The notes under the pieces: generated by a model | What the model was told of the DNA's origin: nothing | Seen by the model: only the letters and a program-made list of their open reading frames with translations | Databases searched by the model: none | Assembly (NCBI RefSeq): GCF_041530365.1 | Contig: NZ_CP168034.1 | Location: 1,426,001-1,490,000, forward strand | DNA from: Capnocytophaga sp. ARDL2 | Lineage (GTDB): Bacteria; Bacteroidota; Bacteroidia; Flavobacteriales; Flavobacteriaceae | Length of the DNA: 64,000 bases | Direction of reading: 5' to 3' | Part shown: in pieces, positions 62,200 through 64,000 of the stretch | How the letters are laid out: each line of letters starts with the position of its first letter | How positions within the stretch are numbered: position 1 is the stretch's first letter | Made by a program: the position numbers and the translations under genes

Positions 62200-62640
62200 A
62201 TGACCGAAAGAAACATTGTAAACAGTACAGGGCTACTACTTTTCAGCGGACTGATAGAATACCTATATCCGATGAAATGGTTTGCCCTGCTCGCCTTTAT
62301 TATCATCGTAGCCGATTTGAGATTTGGCACACTCGCCGCCAAAAAACGAGGCGAAACCGTACGCTTTAGCCGAGCTATCAAACGCACCGGCAACAAAATA
62401 GTCGATTATACCTGTTGGTTACTCCTGGCATGGGCGTTGGGATTAGCCTTTGGCGACTATTTAGAAAGTCAGTTTTTGCCAGCCATTGTATTGGCAGTCA
62501 TCTTTGGCATTGAACTCGAATCCTGCTTTAGCAACTATTTCGAGACCAAAGGAATGAAAGTAAAAATCAATCTGTTGGCACTATTGCAAAAAAATGCACA
62601 TATTATAAACATTACAAAAAAAGAAAATGAGGAAATTTGA
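62200..62640 (+). CDS. Phage holin
   Basis: 146 residues with about four hydrophobic helices (LLLFSGLIEYLYP, WFALLAFIIIVADL, WLLLAWALGLAFGDY, FLPAIVLAVIFGIELE), as in Bacteroidota holins. Holins open the inner membrane to release the endolysin. It overlaps the spanin-like gene by 14 bases. Confidence 0.78.
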   Translation: MTERNIVNSTGLLLFSGLIEYLYPMKWFALLAFIIIVADLRFGTLAAKKRGETVRFSRAIKRTGNKIVDYTCWLLLAWALGLAFGDYLESQFLPAIVLAVIFGIELESCFSNYFETKGMKVKINLLALLQKNAHIINITKKENEEI

Positions 62641-63199
62641 TAATTTGGAAATTTGGAAATATTCAGCATTTGGCTTACTGCTTATTGCATATAGCTTATT
62701 GCTATTTTCCTGTAGTACAAAGAAAAAAGTAGAAACCGACCAAACGGTTGCGACCTCTAGCGTACAGTCTCAAGAAACGAAACAGCAAAAAGAAGCACAA
62801 ACAGTCGTTGTGCGAGATACTGTTTTTGTAGAAAGTTACAAACAGGAAGCCGTAAGTATTACGCAGGCAGCAAAGCGAAATCGCATCGAAAAAAAACGCG
62901 AATATTACGAATCCGGAACACTCAAAAGAGAAATAGAAGTCTCCGTTTCGGAAAACGAAATCCTCCAGCAGCTCACGCACGAAAATCATATACTCAAGCA
63001 AAACGAAGCACGACTAAAGGAAGAACTAAAACAACTGGAGCAACAATCACAACAGCAAGCGTCGGAACAGCACAGTACACACACAAAACAAAAACTCAAA
63101 CAACTCACAACAACCGCCAAAATAGGTTATACATTGGTTGCTATTGGTATAGTACTCGCTTTGGTGCTGTTTGCTTTGCGATTAAAGAAAATAATTTGA
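62627..63199 (+). CDS. Putative unimolecular spanin
   Basis: 190 residues. The N-terminus is a lipoprotein signal (LLLFSCS, Cys at about 29), the middle a Gln/Glu-rich coiled coil (EARLKEELKQLEQQSQQQ) and the end a membrane helix (GYTLVAIGIVLALVLFALRL). An outer-membrane lipid anchor plus inner-membrane helix joined by a coiled coil is the u-spanin design that fuses the two membranes. The N-terminal bases derive from a simple intergenic repeat. Confidence 0.72.
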   Translation: MRKFDNLEIWKYSAFGLLLIAYSLLLFSCSTKKKVETDQTVATSSVQSQETKQQKEAQTVVVRDTVFVESYKQEAVSITQAAKRNRIEKKREYYESGTLKREIEVSVSENEILQQLTHENHILKQNEARLKEELKQLEQQSQQQASEQHSTHTKQKLKQLTTTAKIGYTLVAIGIVLALVLFALRLKKII

Positions 63200-63453
63200 A
63201 AATGCTTGATTTTTTATATATATTAATTGATAATCTGATTTTGAATTTTATTTGCTTTTTTATGCTTGTCATTTACTTTCTTACAGCAGAGCTATCTAAA
63301 AGCAAATTGGAAAGTTATGATAGACGAAATGTAAATATAGAAAAAGAAGAAATCAAAATTATTGTAAATTATATTTTGGTTATTTTATTCCTTATAGGTG
63401 TATTTATAGATTGGAGTTCAGTTTTTCAAATTTCTCAATCCATGCCTCGTTAG
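63196..63453 (+). CDS. Small membrane protein in the lysis module
   Basis: 85 residues with two hydrophobic helices (ILIDNLILNFICFFMLVIYF and IIVNYILVILFLIGVFIDWS). ATGA overlap with the spanin-like gene. Possibly an antiholin; speculative. Confidence 0.6.
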   Translation: MKMLDFLYILIDNLILNFICFFMLVIYFLTAELSKSKLESYDRRNVNIEKEEIKIIVNYILVILFLIGVFIDWSSVFQISQSMPR

Positions 63454-63487
63454 ATACGAGGTTTAAATCTCAAAATTACAAAGTACC

Positions 63488-63898
63488 ATGCGACACATCA
63501 CACACCTTGTTGTGCATTGCACAGCCACACCACAGACCACTACCATAGCCAGCATACAAAGCTATTGGCGTATGCACCGCAAGTGGAAAAATCCAGGCTA
63601 TCATTACATCATCAAGCCCAATGGCGAAATCGTACAATTACAACCCGAAGACAAGCCTACCAATGGCGTAGCAGATCACAACGCCCACAGCATACACATC
63701 AGTTATATAGGCGGTATAGATGCCAAAGGTATGCCGATAGACAATCGCACCCCACAGCAAAAGCTCAGCCTACACAAGCTACTTACATTGCTAAAAAAAC
63801 GCTACCCAAAAGCCATTATCCAAGGGCATAAAGATTTTCCAAATGTAAAAAAAGCATGCCCCAGCTTCGATGCCAGGACAGAGTATAAGGGGCTTTAA
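63488..63898 (+). CDS. N-acetylmuramoyl-L-alanine amidase (endolysin)
   Basis: 136 residues, amidase_2/T7-lysozyme fold. Zinc ligands are the His in THLVVHCTATPQT, plus the His and Cys in IIQGHKDFPNVKKACPSFD. The central GYHYIIKPNGEIVQLQPEDK is also typical. It has no signal peptide, consistent with release by a holin. It cuts the amide between MurNAc and Ala. Confidence 0.93.
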   Translation: MRHITHLVVHCTATPQTTTIASIQSYWRMHRKWKNPGYHYIIKPNGEIVQLQPEDKPTNGVADHNAHSIHISYIGGIDAKGMPIDNRTPQQKLSLHKLLTLLKKRYPKAIIQGHKDFPNVKKACPSFDARTEYKGL

Positions 63899-63936
63899 AG
63901 CCTCCCCAACCCCTCCCAAGGAGGGGCTTTTTTTTT

Positions 63937-64000
63937 GAAAAAAAGTTTGTGTAATTACAAAAATGTTATTATATTTGTATAGTTAAAAATAAGAAAAGAT
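63937..64000 (+). repeat. 64-base direct repeat of 17048-17111
   Basis: From GAAAAAAAGTTTGTGTAATT to the window end, the sequence equals the promoter region of cassette B (17.05-17.11 kb) without a mismatch. Just before it lies a REP-like terminator (63903-63935), also as in cassette B. Either the phage genome continues with a second copy of cassette B, or the prophage is tandem. Confidence 0.85.

Overview
The window is low-GC DNA from a member of the Bacteroidota, most likely order Flavobacteriales. Support comes from family-specific genes (DUF349, DUF2851, DUF4112, DUF1573), the secG-groES-groEL order, and promoters of the TTG / TAnnTTTG type. I cannot name the genus.

Region 1 (1 to about 10.5 kb) is ordinary chromosome: the end of a TPR protein, secG, groESL, a lone SLATT-type membrane protein, a DUF1573 protein, a reverse-strand NlpC/P60 lipoprotein - DUF349 - AAA+ ATPase cluster, four tRNA-Lys and one tRNA-Leu, and DUF2851 and DUF4112 genes.

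Region 2 (about 10.66 to 19.4 kb) looks like the remains of a prophage closely related to the one that follows. From 10.66 to 16.21 kb it is a decayed copy of 26.1-31.4 kb: truncated primase-helicase, an IS982-type insertion with target duplication, a deletion fusing protease and scaffold genes, and a frameshifted capsid gene. Two small cassettes, a VRR-NUC nuclease and a tyrosine integrase follow. The integrase sits beside a tRNA-Met 3' fragment in an attP-like arrangement.

Region 3 (19.4-64 kb) is a near-complete tailed-phage genome: repressor and operators, small early genes, beta-helix genes, a 1065-residue primase-helicase followed by an iteron-type candidate origin, then protease, scaffold, capsid, tail, terminase, portal, tail fibre, lysis genes and an amidase. 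The last 64 bases repeat 17.05-17.11 kb, so a tandem or circular prophage is plausible.

The most unusual content is a set of at least eleven small gene cassettes dropped between the phage structural genes. Most are hicA-hicB pairs or a roughly 50-residue ORF plus a DUF5053-like protein. Each has its own promoter, usually with a private palindrome, a hairpin around the stop codon of gene 1, and a terminator. The sequence at the predicted 5' end of the transcript is complementary to the sequence just before the terminator. These arms differ between cassettes but match within each one, which points to mRNAs that fold end to end. Two further cassettes replace gene 1 with a structured, pseudoknotted RNA whose 3' arm also pairs with the start codon of the ORF behind it. 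After three cassette clusters, and also upstream of the gene at 38715, a shared phage promoter-like motif appears to restart transcription.
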